Virus record (IMG/VR): IMGVR_UViG_3300044546_001162
Coordinates: 1-33,360 of that record
Length of the DNA stretch: 33,360 nt
From: a virus
Direction: 5' to 3' (one strand)
The translations under genes were made by a program, and so were the position numbers. The notes beneath the pieces are model-generated. The model saw nothing but the letters and a program-made list of their open reading frames with translations. It made no database searches and had not been told where the DNA came from. Positions 1-6,725 of the stretch are shown here, one piece after another. The first letter of the stretch is position 1; each line of letters opens with the position of its first letter.

Positions 1-127
1 GAGATTTCGGCCATTGGGCCACCGAGCTTAATGGAGGATCTGCAACCGCGTTCCGAAGGCTCTACAACGCTTATTATGGCAATTCCACAGAGAGTGCAAA
101 CCTGACAGCCAACACGCCCACAAGTTG
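1..127. repeat. Left copy of 127-bp terminal direct repeat (circular contig overlap)
   Basis: These 127 bases are identical to 33234-33360. An exact end-to-end overlap of 127 bases, lying inside a tail gene that reads through the junction in frame, is what an assembler working with 127-base words leaves when it closes a circle. I read it as an assembly overlap on a circular or circularly permuted genome and not as a biological terminal repeat. Confidence 0.93.
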
Positions 128-728
128 CAAGGGTGTTAGATTCCTTGGCTTTTCATCGCAGTCGTCTCTGGTCTGCACTTGCCCATCTTGGATGACGCCG
201 GTTAAATGCTTGATGCTCAAATTTAAAACGATTCCGCGGCCATGTGCAGCACCATCCACTTGCGGTTATTCTTGCGGGTCCACCTTCCTTCAAATGGACG
301 AGTACGACATGTGGGATAAAGAGTACAACGTGCAACTCTGTTCCACGATCAGTTGTTTTTTTGGAGGGAATGTCGGCAGCACTCCGTGGTCGGTTGACTT
401 GCAATTCCTGCCATCCTACACCGCTGACCAGTGCTTTTGGGGGCCTGATATTATTGACCCCTGCAACCCATGCGATGGGTTCGGCAAGTTTACACTCGGG
501 ATTTTATCTGGTATTCAGGCCTCGGATTGCGGCGGTGCGGGAATTATCACATCGACAATCACGGACGTCGAAATGAAGGATCTGGTCACTAACTGCGTGG
601 CGAAAAAGCCGACCAACATAGTGATGTGTAACAATTGCCAGAACGCAGGCGTTCCGATCCACTTCATCCTACCGGAAACAGTCGAATTGTCATGTTGCAC
701 GCCGAAGAACCTTGGCACTTGCCCATGA
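1..728 (+). CDS. Cysteine-rich tail protein, 3' part (starts at 32627 across the junction)
   Basis: The reading frame is open from the first base and is the same frame as the gene starting at 32627 once the 127-base overlap is collapsed. The whole protein is then 444 residues. This part holds about 19 cysteines in roughly 200 residues, often in close pairs (CxC, CNPC, CNNC, CC), which suggests a disulfide-rich or metal-binding fold. I do not recognise a family. As the last large gene of the tail block it is probably a tail-tip or baseplate component. The stop overlaps the start of the next gene (ATGA at 725-728), so the two are probably translated together. An ATG at 192 within this stretch is internal and not the real start. 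Confidence 0.8.
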   Translation, partial: DFGHWATELNGGSATAFRRLYNAYYGNSTESANLTANTPTSCKGVRFLGFSSQSSLVCTCPSWMTPVKCLMLKFKTIPRPCAAPSTCGYSCGSTFLQMDEYDMWDKEYNVQLCSTISCFFGGNVGSTPWSVDLQFLPSYTADQCFWGPDIIDPCNPCDGFGKFTLGILSGIQASDCGGAGIITSTITDVEMKDLVTNCVAKKPTNIVMCNNCQNAGVPIHFILPETVELSCCTPKNLGTCP

Positions 729-1063
729 TTTGCCAATGCCAATCACCCGGTCACTGTCCAATACGTGGAATCGCCACAACCGAAGCGATGGTGTTGGTAT
801 GCGTCCCATATCAACCGTTGCCTTGGGAGCTGACGCCAGATCCGGTCACTCAGTCACAAGTGATCGGCAAGACCTGCCGAGCTTGCGTCAACCGTGGCGA
901 GCCGGTGATGGCGGCCAATGGGCGGCAGGTCGGGTCTGAGGGGTGCGGGTGTACTGCCCAATCGGTCGCCAGCGGTGTGCTCTGGTGGACCTGCAACCAA
1001 CGCGGATCATCGGTGCGGGAAAGCGTAGCCGGAAGTTGCGAGAACTACACAGAACAAAATTAA
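725..1063 (+). CDS. Small cysteine-rich protein at the end of the tail operon
   Basis: The 112-residue frame starts at an ATG that overlaps the stop of the preceding tail gene (ATGA). It contains 10 cysteines, in CxC, CRAC and CGC patterns spread along the whole length, with no signal peptide or membrane segment. Its cysteine-rich style matches the upstream protein, so the two may form one assembly, for instance a tail tip stabilised by disulfides or bound metal. I recognise no family. A longer frame opens upstream at 635 but overlaps the previous gene heavily, so the coupled start at 725 is preferred. It appears to be the last gene of the late operon. Confidence 0.65.
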   Translation: MICQCQSPGHCPIRGIATTEAMVLVCVPYQPLPWELTPDPVTQSQVIGKTCRACVNRGEPVMAANGRQVGSEGCGCTAQSVASGVLWWTCNQRGSSVRESVAGSCENYTEQN

Positions 1064-1421
1064 ATAGCCCGCAACCCACACCTCGTAAACCGCGGGCCAA
1101 TCGTAAGACTTAACTGAAGAAGCGTGTCCAGAGCGATCCGGGCGCCCCCCTTGTTTTGCTGATCACTGGTGGGCGAACATACCCGCCAACAATCCCGCTC
1201 TGGCCTTCGCCAGTTGTGTGATATTGTATTATAGCGGGCAGAATCTGTTTTGCCAGACTACTTATAAATTATGAATTATGTGACATCACAAGCCGATAAT
1301 TATGTTAGGCGGAATCACTTGTCACTTGCATGGAGGCCGATCACATGGCATCTTGGACTGTCACACTATCGTTTTTCGGGGCCAGCATCACATTGGCCCA
1401 GCAACCTGGCGAATCAGACTC
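1064..1421. other. Non-coding stretch between late operon and RHH gene
   Basis: No convincing gene lies here. Visible structure includes a 6-bp stem GCCCGC/GCGGGC (1067-1072 with 1092-1097, 19-base loop) just after the late operon stop, which could be a weak terminator although no T run follows. A 7-bp stem with one G-T pair lies at 1167-1173 and 1182-1188. A 5-bp CTGGC/GCCAG hairpin with a CTTC loop lies near 1200-1214. The part from about 1215 to 1310 is AT-rich and is the likely promoter and operator area for the gene at 1422. Confidence 0.5.
1267..1304. promoter_or_regulatory. Three AATTATG repeats with a TGTGA-TCACA dyad (possible operator)
   Basis: The heptamer AATTATG occurs at 1267-1273, 1274-1280 and 1298-1304. 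Between the second and third copies lies the dyad TGTGACATCACA at 1279-1290. RHH repressors commonly bind short tandem or inverted repeats near their own promoters, and an RHH gene follows at 1422. No clean -35/-10 pair is visible, so this is a candidate site only. Confidence 0.35.
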
Positions 1422-1634
1422 ATGGACGGACCCAAACGAGCCGGACGACCAAAGACCCGTGAGGTCAAACCGCCGACGAAGACGGCCAAGCTATCGCATG
1501 CGCCGGGCCGTGCGTCCAGGTTCACAATCTCGATCAGCTCAGAGCAACGTATCAAGCTGGCGCACATGGCTGCGCGAAACGGTATCTCTGAAGCCGAACA
1601 GATTCGGAGGCTGATTGATGAGGCAAAACTGTAA
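1422..1634 (+). CDS. Ribbon-helix-helix (CopG/Arc-like) DNA-binding protein
   Basis: A 70-residue protein with a basic, proline-rich N-terminus of about 30 residues, then a C-terminal RHH pattern: a short strand (RFTISIS), a helix (about residues 41-52, EQRIKLAHMAAR), a turn at NGIS, and a second helix ending in RRLIDEAKL. Such proteins dimerise and place the paired strand in the DNA major groove. The frame stays open upstream to 1302, but the RHH homology needs only the ATG at 1422. No good ribosome site is seen, so the start is uncertain. It faces the integrase gene and could be an excision factor, an integrase regulator or a repressor. Confidence 0.6.
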   Translation: MDGPKRAGRPKTREVKPPTKTAKLSHAPGRASRFTISISSEQRIKLAHMAARNGISEAEQIRRLIDEAKL

Positions 1635-1689
1635 CAAACCTCTGGCACAGTAAAAAAGGTGTACCCATTTTTAACACTTACCTAAACTA

Positions 1690-1705
1690 CCCCCCCCCCC
1701 CCCCC
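1690..1705. repeat. Run of 16 cytosines
   Basis: A pure C tract (G on the other strand) lies in the 97-bp gap between the convergent RHH gene and the integrase gene. It is outside both coding regions. Such a tract is prone to slippage in replication and sequencing and can form G-quadruplex structure on the minus strand, just 3' of the integrase stop. Confidence 0.95.
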
Positions 1706-1731
1706 TTGAATTATGTTGCGTAGGTTAACGA

Positions 1732-2943
1732 TCATCCGAGTTTCTCCGCAACCTCGATCACAAGTTCCAAGTCTTTCTCCGCATAGACTTGCGTGACATC
1801 CGCATGTTGATGCCCCAAAGCTACCTGGGCGGCATGAAGGCCGATCTCTGATCTGACTCGCGTGGCGAACGAGTGACGGATTCGGTTTGGCGACCACCTT
1901 GGCAAGCCAGCCGCTTCCGCAGCATCACCAACACGCTTCCCAAAGCTGGATGCTTTGTAGGCATCGCCAGCAATCTTAGCAGGCTTGGCAACAGTGCGAT
2001 TAGCTTGAGAAGGCTGAACTGGTGTTTTCCGGTTCGCTCGCAAGATTGCGTGTCTCTCCGCTTCAGCCTGGGCGGGCGAAAAGATCGGCACATCAGGTGG
2101 TCGATCAATCCATTCGCGTAGGACTTCCTGCGCCTGCTTACCGATCCCAATATGTCGTTCGATGTCGCGATACTCTGTCTTATGTTTGTTGGGCGAATAG
2201 ATCCAGACCGGCTTAGATCGGTCGATATCCTGCCAGGTGATCAGCACCACTTCACCTGGTCTCATGCCGGTGTGCCACATCAGCAGGACCATCGACCAAA
2301 CCTGTCTGGAGACATGTGGTTTAATTGCAACAACATGCTCCCAGCAGACTGGCTTGACCCGCTCAGGCTCACGAGCTGCGGACCTTCGCTTCTTTAACTT
2401 CTCCAGCGCCCTCAGAGCGTCCCAAGACGATGCTGGTATTCGCTCAGTGGCAACGCCCCACCGAAAGCACCTGACAACGTATCGCTGATACTTAGTGATC
2501 ACACCACGTGTTAGAGGTGTGCCGGTGTTGCCTTTGAGGATCCACATATCTCTGACAGCAGTCATCTGAGGTGCTCGAAAGTCCTTTGCAGGGATGCCAC
2601 CAAACAGAGCCACCACACCACGAAGCGCTAGTTCGTGGTTTCGTGGTTCTGTGGATTCGGAGTCGTGCTGAGTTTTGACCCACTTTAAAAACCCGTCCAC
2701 AAGTTCTTTGGTAGATACCAAACTATCCTTTTCAAGTTTGATTTTCCCAGTTGCAAAGAAGAGCGCCAGAGTTTGCTGGTAGGCAGCAAGGCTTTCAGGC
2801 GTGCCATGTTTGCCAAGGTAGACAGTCACATCACCCCAGCAAGTGCGAGCACTGCCGGTTTTCTTGTGTAACATGTAACTTGGTATGGAGTTGCGTTTAC
2901 GTCCCATGAGTTCAAAGAATTCGTTAGAATGGTAGTCTACCAT
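1732..2943 (-). CDS. int: Tyrosine recombinase (phage integrase)
   Basis: This 403-residue site-specific recombinase would join attP to the host attB. The N-terminal part (about residues 21-65) has the arm-type 'HKKTGSA...YLGKHGTPES' pattern frequent in planctomycete integrases, followed by a SAM-like core-binding domain (about 75-190). The catalytic domain shows R228 (HTGMRPGE), K255, R356 in RIRHSFATR, H378 (LGHQH) and the nucleophile Y387 (VYAE). Asn353 stands where many integrases have the box II histidine. The start has a good site, AGAAGGA, 6-7 bases upstream. It lies immediately beside attP at 3023-3064, as expected for an integration module, and is transcribed leftward, away from the early operon. 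Confidence 0.95.
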   Translation of the reverse strand: MVDYHSNEFFELMGRKRNSIPSYMLHKKTGSARTCWGDVTVYLGKHGTPESLAAYQQTLALFFATGKIKLEKDSLVSTKELVDGFLKWVKTQHDSESTEPRNHELALRGVVALFGGIPAKDFRAPQMTAVRDMWILKGNTGTPLTRGVITKYQRYVVRCFRWGVATERIPASSWDALRALEKLKKRRSAAREPERVKPVCWEHVVAIKPHVSRQVWSMVLLMWHTGMRPGEVVLITWQDIDRSKPVWIYSPNKHKTEYRDIERHIGIGKQAQEVLREWIDRPPDVPIFSPAQAEAERHAILRANRKTPVQPSQANRTVAKPAKIAGDAYKASSFGKRVGDAAEAAGLPRWSPNRIRHSFATRVRSEIGLHAAQVALGHQHADVTQVYAEKDLELVIEVAEKLG

Positions 2944-3022
2944 TTTATTCCTTCTGTTTTCCGGTTTTAGTTGGGAAGGCAGGAGGAATATAACATACTA
3001 TTTTCAAAAGGGTTGTGAAAAA

Positions 3023-3064
3023 TGCCCCCTGATGGACTCGAACCATCAACCCGCTGATTAAGAG
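3023..3064 (-). other. attP: attP core: copy of the 3' half of a tRNA-Lys(CUU)
   Basis: Read on the minus strand, these 42 bases form the 3' half of a tRNA: an anticodon loop CTCTTAA (anticodon CTT, lysine), the 3' anticodon strand TCAGC, a T arm with stem GATGG/CCATC and loop TTCGAGT, the acceptor strand AGGGGGC and discriminator A. The 5' half is missing: the bases before the anticodon loop cannot pair with TCAGC. Integrating phages carry such fragments so that integration rebuilds the host tRNA gene. The position directly upstream of the integrase supports this. Confidence 0.85.
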
Positions 3065-3139
3065 AATCGCGAGTGGCCTATTTTAAGGCATTCAGGACTG
3101 ATTTCTACCATTTTATCGGATCACCTGCCGAAGCGGTGC

Positions 3140-3427
3140 TTAGTTTGCAGAGCTTAAGGTTTTCGGTTTTGGTGATGGTTTCACCAGCTTCTCAAAAGCC
3201 AAAGCATTATTTTCCAGTTTGTCTATCCACGTGTCCTGACCAGACGCATAAAAACCCGCGACGAGGGAATTTATAAAGTCCTTCTCCGTGAATGACTTAC
3301 CGTTCAGTTCCAAGCGATTCATCTCGGCCCAACCGACGATCTGTTTGATCGCCCCATGCACAGCATCAGGGGCGGCAAACGAGATTTTTCGGTCTGGGAG
3401 AGATGTGAGCCGCTTCGTTACGGCCAT
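3140..3427 (-). CDS. Predicted small DNA-binding repressor (RHH-like), leftward
   Basis: A 95-residue protein with a strand-like KISFAA segment, a helix (about residues 21-36), then a second helix (FTEKDFINSLVAGFYASG). The arrangement resembles a ribbon-helix-helix fold, but identity is weak. The frame runs up to 3460, yet the ATG at 3427 has a strong AAGGAG site 7 bases upstream, so it is preferred. The gene lies beside attP, is driven by a strong leftward promoter (3478-3506), and stands back to back with the rightward early operon. That position is typical of a lysogeny repressor. It could instead be an excision-control protein. Confidence 0.6.
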   Translation of the reverse strand: MAVTKRLTSLPDRKISFAAPDAVHGAIKQIVGWAEMNRLELNGKSFTEKDFINSLVAGFYASGQDTWIDKLENNALAFEKLVKPSPKPKTLSSAN

Positions 3428-3477
3428 GTGACTCTCCTTGTTTGAGTTGATAGGTATCATGGTTACTACGCTCCTTT

Positions 3478-3506
3478 ATACTATTGTGTCTTTTCCCCAA
3501 AGTCAA
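3478..3506 (-). promoter_or_regulatory. Leftward sigma70-type promoter
   Basis: On the minus strand the -35 box TTGACT (3506-3501) and the -10 box TAGTAT (3483-3478) are separated by exactly 17 bases. Transcription should begin near 3471 and run into the repressor-like gene starting at 3427. Confidence 0.75.
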
Positions 3507-3515
3507 TTGTACAGT

Positions 3516-3582
3516 AAAGGTGGTTTGTGCCAAGTGCCGAGTCCACAACAATCTTTTGTCTCGTAGCAAAAAAGCCACCTTT
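3516..3582. repeat. Separated inverted repeat AAAGGTGG / CCACCTTT
   Basis: An 8-base arm at 3516-3523 is matched in reverse complement by 3575-3582. The arms lie between the leftward and rightward promoters, about 51 bases apart. They could be two half-sites of a looping regulator or simply chance. Confidence 0.4.
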
Positions 3583-3586
3583 TAGG

Positions 3587-3615
3587 TTGAAAGTACCAAG
3601 ATACCTTGGTATATT
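3587..3615 (+). promoter_or_regulatory. Rightward early promoter
   Basis: The -35 box TTGAAA (3587-3592) and the -10 box TATATT (3610-3615) have a 17-base spacer. Transcription should begin near 3622 and run into the early operon from 3657. An 18-bp palindrome fills the spacer and another covers the expected start point, so repression by occlusion is likely. Confidence 0.75.
3594..3611. promoter_or_regulatory. Palindromic operator 1 in the early promoter spacer
   Basis: TACCAAGATACCTTGGTA has 7-base arms TACCAAG/CTTGGTA around a 4-base centre. It lies between the -35 and -10 boxes of the rightward promoter, the classic place for a repressor site. Confidence 0.65.
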
Positions 3616-3617
3616 CC

Positions 3618-3635
3618 TTTAGTCGGTTAACTAAA
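3618..3635. promoter_or_regulatory. Palindromic operator 2 over the early transcription start
   Basis: TTTAGTCGGTTAACTAAA has 6-base arms TTTAGT/ACTAAA around a 6-base centre. It lies 24 bases centre to centre from operator 1 and differs from it in sequence, so the two could be read by different proteins. Confidence 0.55.
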
Positions 3636-3656
3636 GCTCAAACACGGAGAAGAACT

Positions 3657-3833
3657 GTGCCAAAGAAAAAGCTCATCCTCTATGTCGATGCAACTGTTTA
3701 TGCTGCGATTCGCAAGCGTGCATACGACACAGAGCAGTTTCGTAGTCACATCATTGAGTCGATACTTGCCGACGCTTTGGGAGTTACGCTGAGCGACAAG
3801 GCTAAAGCTAAACAGGAAGAACTAAAGGTTTAA
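3657..3833 (+). CDS. Ribbon-helix-helix protein, first gene of early operon (Cro-like position)
   Basis: A 58-residue basic protein starting with the GTG at 3657, which has GGAG 7 bases upstream. The frame extends to a TTG at 3606, but that codon lies within the promoter. The strand KKLILYVD is followed by two helices (TVYAAIRKRAYD and RSHIIESILADAL), an RHH pattern. Lying first in the rightward operon just behind two palindromes, it may bind them and act as a Cro-like or autoregulatory factor opposing the leftward repressor. The role is inferred from position; the fold is inferred from pattern. Confidence 0.65.
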   Translation: MPKKKLILYVDATVYAAIRKRAYDTEQFRSHIIESILADALGVTLSDKAKAKQEELKV

Positions 3834-3836
3834 CCT

Positions 3837-4016
3837 GTGGCAGCATCACCAACCAAGCCTAATTTGATTTGGGAGTTACCCCTTGGCTTAGTTCGTGGAG
3901 AACTGAGCGAGCCAGATCCGTGGGTCGTTGATCCGCATGTGCAAGAAGAACGGGAAGCCATTCAATCGGATGGTAAATCCTCCACACCAATAAGAGAGGT
4001 CAGGGTAGCAGGATGA
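3837..4016 (+). CDS. Small hypothetical protein, 59 residues
   Basis: A frame of 59 residues from GTG 3837 fills the gap between two early genes exactly. It starts 3 bases after the preceding stop and ends in an ATGA overlap with the next gene, and an AAAGG stretch lies upstream as a possible ribosome site. This fit argues that it is real. The sequence is acidic toward its C-terminus, with tryptophan-proline motifs (IWELP, PWVVDP). I recognise no family. Candidates by position include an antirepressor or a host-takeover protein. Confidence 0.6.
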   Translation: MAASPTKPNLIWELPLGLVRGELSEPDPWVVDPHVQEEREAIQSDGKSSTPIREVRVAG

Positions 4017-4708
4017 ACGCGATACCGACGCACTATAACGGGATCAATTTCCGGTCTCGTCTTGAAGCAAAGTGGGCAAGATTCTTTGATCTGCTCGGTT
4101 GGCCTTACGAGTATGAGCCAATCGACCTAAGCGGATACATCCCCGACTTTGTGTTAAAGTTTGACACGCCGATAGCGGTTGAAATTAAACCAGCTTTCAC
4201 TAGAAGCGAACTACAAGAGTCGGCAGGCAAAGCGCATGCAGCTTGCAAGAAAGCCGGAATTCCTTTGCTTTGTCTAGGCGCAACACTTCTAAGCGAGGCT
4301 ACCCGCGCAACAGTCGGTCTCGGATTGATTGATAACCTTGATAGCTATGAATATGGAATTGAAATCGTCGAGTTTAGCTGGTGTACACATCACAAAGGAT
4401 ACGCTTTGTATACCCCAGAGGGCAGTTGGCATTGCCTGAGGTGCGGAGGAAAGTGTCAAGAGAAAATAAACAAGCCGTACTGGTATTGGAACTGCAGTAA
4501 AGTTGACAAAGCAGAATGCGACAACTCGCCTGCCACATCAGACCCGTCAAGCGACGACTTCTTTAGCCCAGAATCCATGGCCATCGCTGCGCGGTTGGCT
4601 ACCAAGAATATACCGAATACCCAGGACACAGACACCATAAACCAGTTTTGGTCCAAAGCGACAAACTCGACCCAGTACAAGCGAATTTTTCAATCCGGGA
4701 AGGACTAA
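4013..4708 (+). CDS. PD-(D/E)XK-like nuclease with C-terminal zinc-finger-like region
   Basis: A 231-residue protein. The N-terminal 60 residues carry the phage pattern 'HYNGINFRSRLEAKWARFFDLLGW', with E18, then PDF (D45) and VEIK (E57, K59). Together these give the E...D...ExK core of a PD-(D/E)XK nuclease fold. Residues about 120-165 have CTHH, CLRCGGKC and further cysteines, probably a zinc site. It overlaps the upstream gene by ATGA and is followed by the primase-helicase, so a role in DNA replication, recombination or host DNA breakdown is likely. Activity is not proven by sequence alone. Confidence 0.7.
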   Translation: MNAIPTHYNGINFRSRLEAKWARFFDLLGWPYEYEPIDLSGYIPDFVLKFDTPIAVEIKPAFTRSELQESAGKAHAACKKAGIPLLCLGATLLSEATRATVGLGLIDNLDSYEYGIEIVEFSWCTHHKGYALYTPEGSWHCLRCGGKCQEKINKPYWYWNCSKVDKAECDNSPATSDPSSDDFFSPESMAIAARLATKNIPNTQDTDTINQFWSKATNSTQYKRIFQSGKD

Positions 4709-4713
4709 TCACA

Positions 4714-6693
4714 ATGTCCTGGCCTAATTATTTTGACGCCTGCAATCGCAATGACACGTTTGCAGCGTTCGAGGCTTTGTCGGCAATTGGTGTCCTCCCA
4801 GTCGTTCTTGGGGAGGACAAAAAAGGGAAAATCAAAAGGCCAATGGTGGGTCCGGACGAGGCTTGGCAGTTGATCACAACGGATCAATGGCGAGAACGTC
4901 TCATCGGATACCTTCAAAACGGGGTCCCTGTGGGAATCGGGTGTAAGCCGGTCGGGCATGTGGTGATTGACGTCGACACTCTGGATAAGGATACAAGGCG
5001 TTTGCCGACCGCATGGAAAGAGGCGGCACAGCTGTTGTTTGGGTCCGACGACTGGCCACGTTCGATGGTGTCCAGAACTGAGGGGGGCGCTCACGTCTGG
5101 TTTGTCGTGACAGACTCGATTATGAAGGCTTGGAACCGAAAAGGGAAATTCAAGATAAAGTTGCCTTCAGGGGATTACATTGAAATCTTTGTGGGCGTGC
5201 CTGATGCGGGCAGTCAGGTGGCTTGTGCTCCAAGCGAGGGAAAGCGGATATCAATTCCGATGGAGCCGATCCCACTGCCTGAATCCGCAGAGCAGGCGAT
5301 TTTGAAAGCAATCACTCGACCAGAGAAACCAAAGGTTGATCTGAGTCCTGTGATCGGCAACACCTCCACCGATTTTGAGTGGGCAAAAACGGTTCTTAGT
5401 CAGGGTTACCTTGACACCCAGCTTGAAGACTATGACAAGTGGCTTGCGGTAGGTATGGCACTTACTCACAAGTTTGGTGAAGAAGGTGCGGAATTGTGGG
5501 AACAATGGTCTGCCAGGCATGACAAGCACGTTGATGGAGAATGTGCCGTTAAGGTGAGGTCCTTTAAGCGAACTGACGGAGATAAGCAGATTAGGTTTGG
5601 AACTTTGATTCAGATTGCCAAGGCCAACGGCGCAGCTGCACCACAACTATCAGTCGAGCCTGTGCCCATGGAATTCTTTGAAGGCATGCCGGACGCTTCC
5701 AACGCACGAGACATTCTTGATCTCATGAAAGAACGCACTTGGCTTTGGGGCAACCCAGAAACAAATGTTGGGTGGTTTGTGAAACGTGGCTTGCACCTGG
5801 TCGAAGGTAAAGAAGGCACTGGCAAAACAAGATGGCTTATGGATCTTTGTCGCAGGTGGTCGAATGATCTAAAGTGGCCTGATGGCACAAGCATTTCCAT
5901 GGACATCGACTCAAAGATTCTATTTGTCGCTGCTGACAGTCACTGGGACCAAGTCGCGATGTGTAGCGAGTCCTTTGGGATCGACCCAGAGAACGTGATC
6001 TTCACGGGACCGAAGAACGATCCGTATGGTTTCACGAATCTGGATGATCCCAAAACCATCGCAATCATTCGCCTCTGGTGTGAGCGATACAAGATTGGCC
6101 TAGTGGTGATCGACACCCTGATGGCCGCTTCCTCAAGACCTCTGGTGGATCCGCAGGAGGTCGCCAAAATCGCATCACCACTTCGTGAACTGGCTCGCGA
6201 AATGAATGTGGCTGTTGTTCTGGTCGGCCACTTGAACAGCCAGGGCGAGACATGGGGACGAGCGATGGGGCGGACTTGTGACCATGTTATCCGAATGGAA
6301 GCAGAAGACCACGACGAACAGAGCATCACTATCAAGTCCGTAAAGGCTAGGTGGAATAGATTTGCCTTGCCAGTGATCCAAGGCCGCCAAGGTGAATGTG
6401 GGTGGGAGTATTCAACGACCGGATCAGACAGCAGTGATGATAAGCAGGTAAAGCCACGGGCTGCGGCGGAAGAAGCAATCAGGAAGTATCTTACGACCTT
6501 TGGGAAAGCCGCTTGGGGAGAGATACAAGCTGAATTACAGGAGAACGGTCACACCAAAAGCACAGTCAACCGAGCCTTGAAAACGATGGTATCCACGATG
6601 GAACTTGTGACTTGGGATGAAAAATATCCTTCCGGAAAATCATGTAGTTTTTATCAGCTTGATCCAAAGTTCCAGTTCCAAACAGAGAGTTAG
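4714..6693 (+). CDS. Replicative primase-helicase (prim-pol plus RepA/DnaB-like ATPase)
   Basis: A 659-residue fusion. The N-terminal part is a bifunctional primase-polymerase domain with DVD at residues 86-88 and the GGAHVWF motif at 124-130. The ATPase part has a Walker A GKEGTGKT near residue 365, a Walker B ending in IDT near residue 467, and a VGHLN sensor-type motif, as in RepA/RecA-like hexameric helicases. The last 80 residues look like a winged helix and may bind DNA. The ATG at 4714 is chosen because it follows the preceding stop (4708) and has GGGAAGGA upstream; an earlier start at 4648 would overlap that gene. The 3' end of the gene already contains iteron copies of the origin that follows. 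Confidence 0.88.
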   Translation: MSWPNYFDACNRNDTFAAFEALSAIGVLPVVLGEDKKGKIKRPMVGPDEAWQLITTDQWRERLIGYLQNGVPVGIGCKPVGHVVIDVDTLDKDTRRLPTAWKEAAQLLFGSDDWPRSMVSRTEGGAHVWFVVTDSIMKAWNRKGKFKIKLPSGDYIEIFVGVPDAGSQVACAPSEGKRISIPMEPIPLPESAEQAILKAITRPEKPKVDLSPVIGNTSTDFEWAKTVLSQGYLDTQLEDYDKWLAVGMALTHKFGEEGAELWEQWSARHDKHVDGECAVKVRSFKRTDGDKQIRFGTLIQIAKANGAAAPQLSVEPVPMEFFEGMPDASNARDILDLMKERTWLWGNPETNVGWFVKRGLHLVEGKEGTGKTRWLMDLCRRWSNDLKWPDGTSISMDIDSKILFVAADSHWDQVAMCSESFGIDPENVIFTGPKNDPYGFTNLDDPKTIAIIRLWCERYKIGLVVIDTLMAASSRPLVDPQEVAKIASPLRELAREMNVAVVLVGHLNSQGETWGRAMGRTCDHVIRMEAEDHDEQSITIKSVKARWNRFALPVIQGRQGECGWEYSTTGSDSSDDKQVKPRAAAEEAIRKYLTTFGKAAWGEIQAELQENGHTKSTVNRALKTMVSTMELVTWDEKYPSGKSCSFYQLDPKFQFQTES

Positions 6694-6709
6694 TTCCAAG
6701 TTCCAAACA

Positions 6710-6725
6710 GGGGTATATATACCCC
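6710..6725. repeat. Perfect palindrome at the centre of the iteron cluster
   Basis: GGGGTATATATACCCC is its own reverse complement. The flanks also pair (TTCCAAACA on the left with TGTGTTGGAA on the right), giving a long imperfect cruciform with iteron units on both arms. It could also slow transcription leaving the primase gene, although no T run follows. Confidence 0.8.

Noticed and set aside
1-127. A biological terminal repeat or long terminal redundancy
   Set aside because: The length matches a typical assembly word size exactly and it lies within a coding frame, so an assembly overlap is the simpler explanation.
3023-3064. A complete tRNA-Lys gene
   Set aside because: Only the 3' half is present. 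Bases 5' of the anticodon loop do not pair with TCAGC and no D arm or 5' acceptor strand exists, so it is an att fragment.
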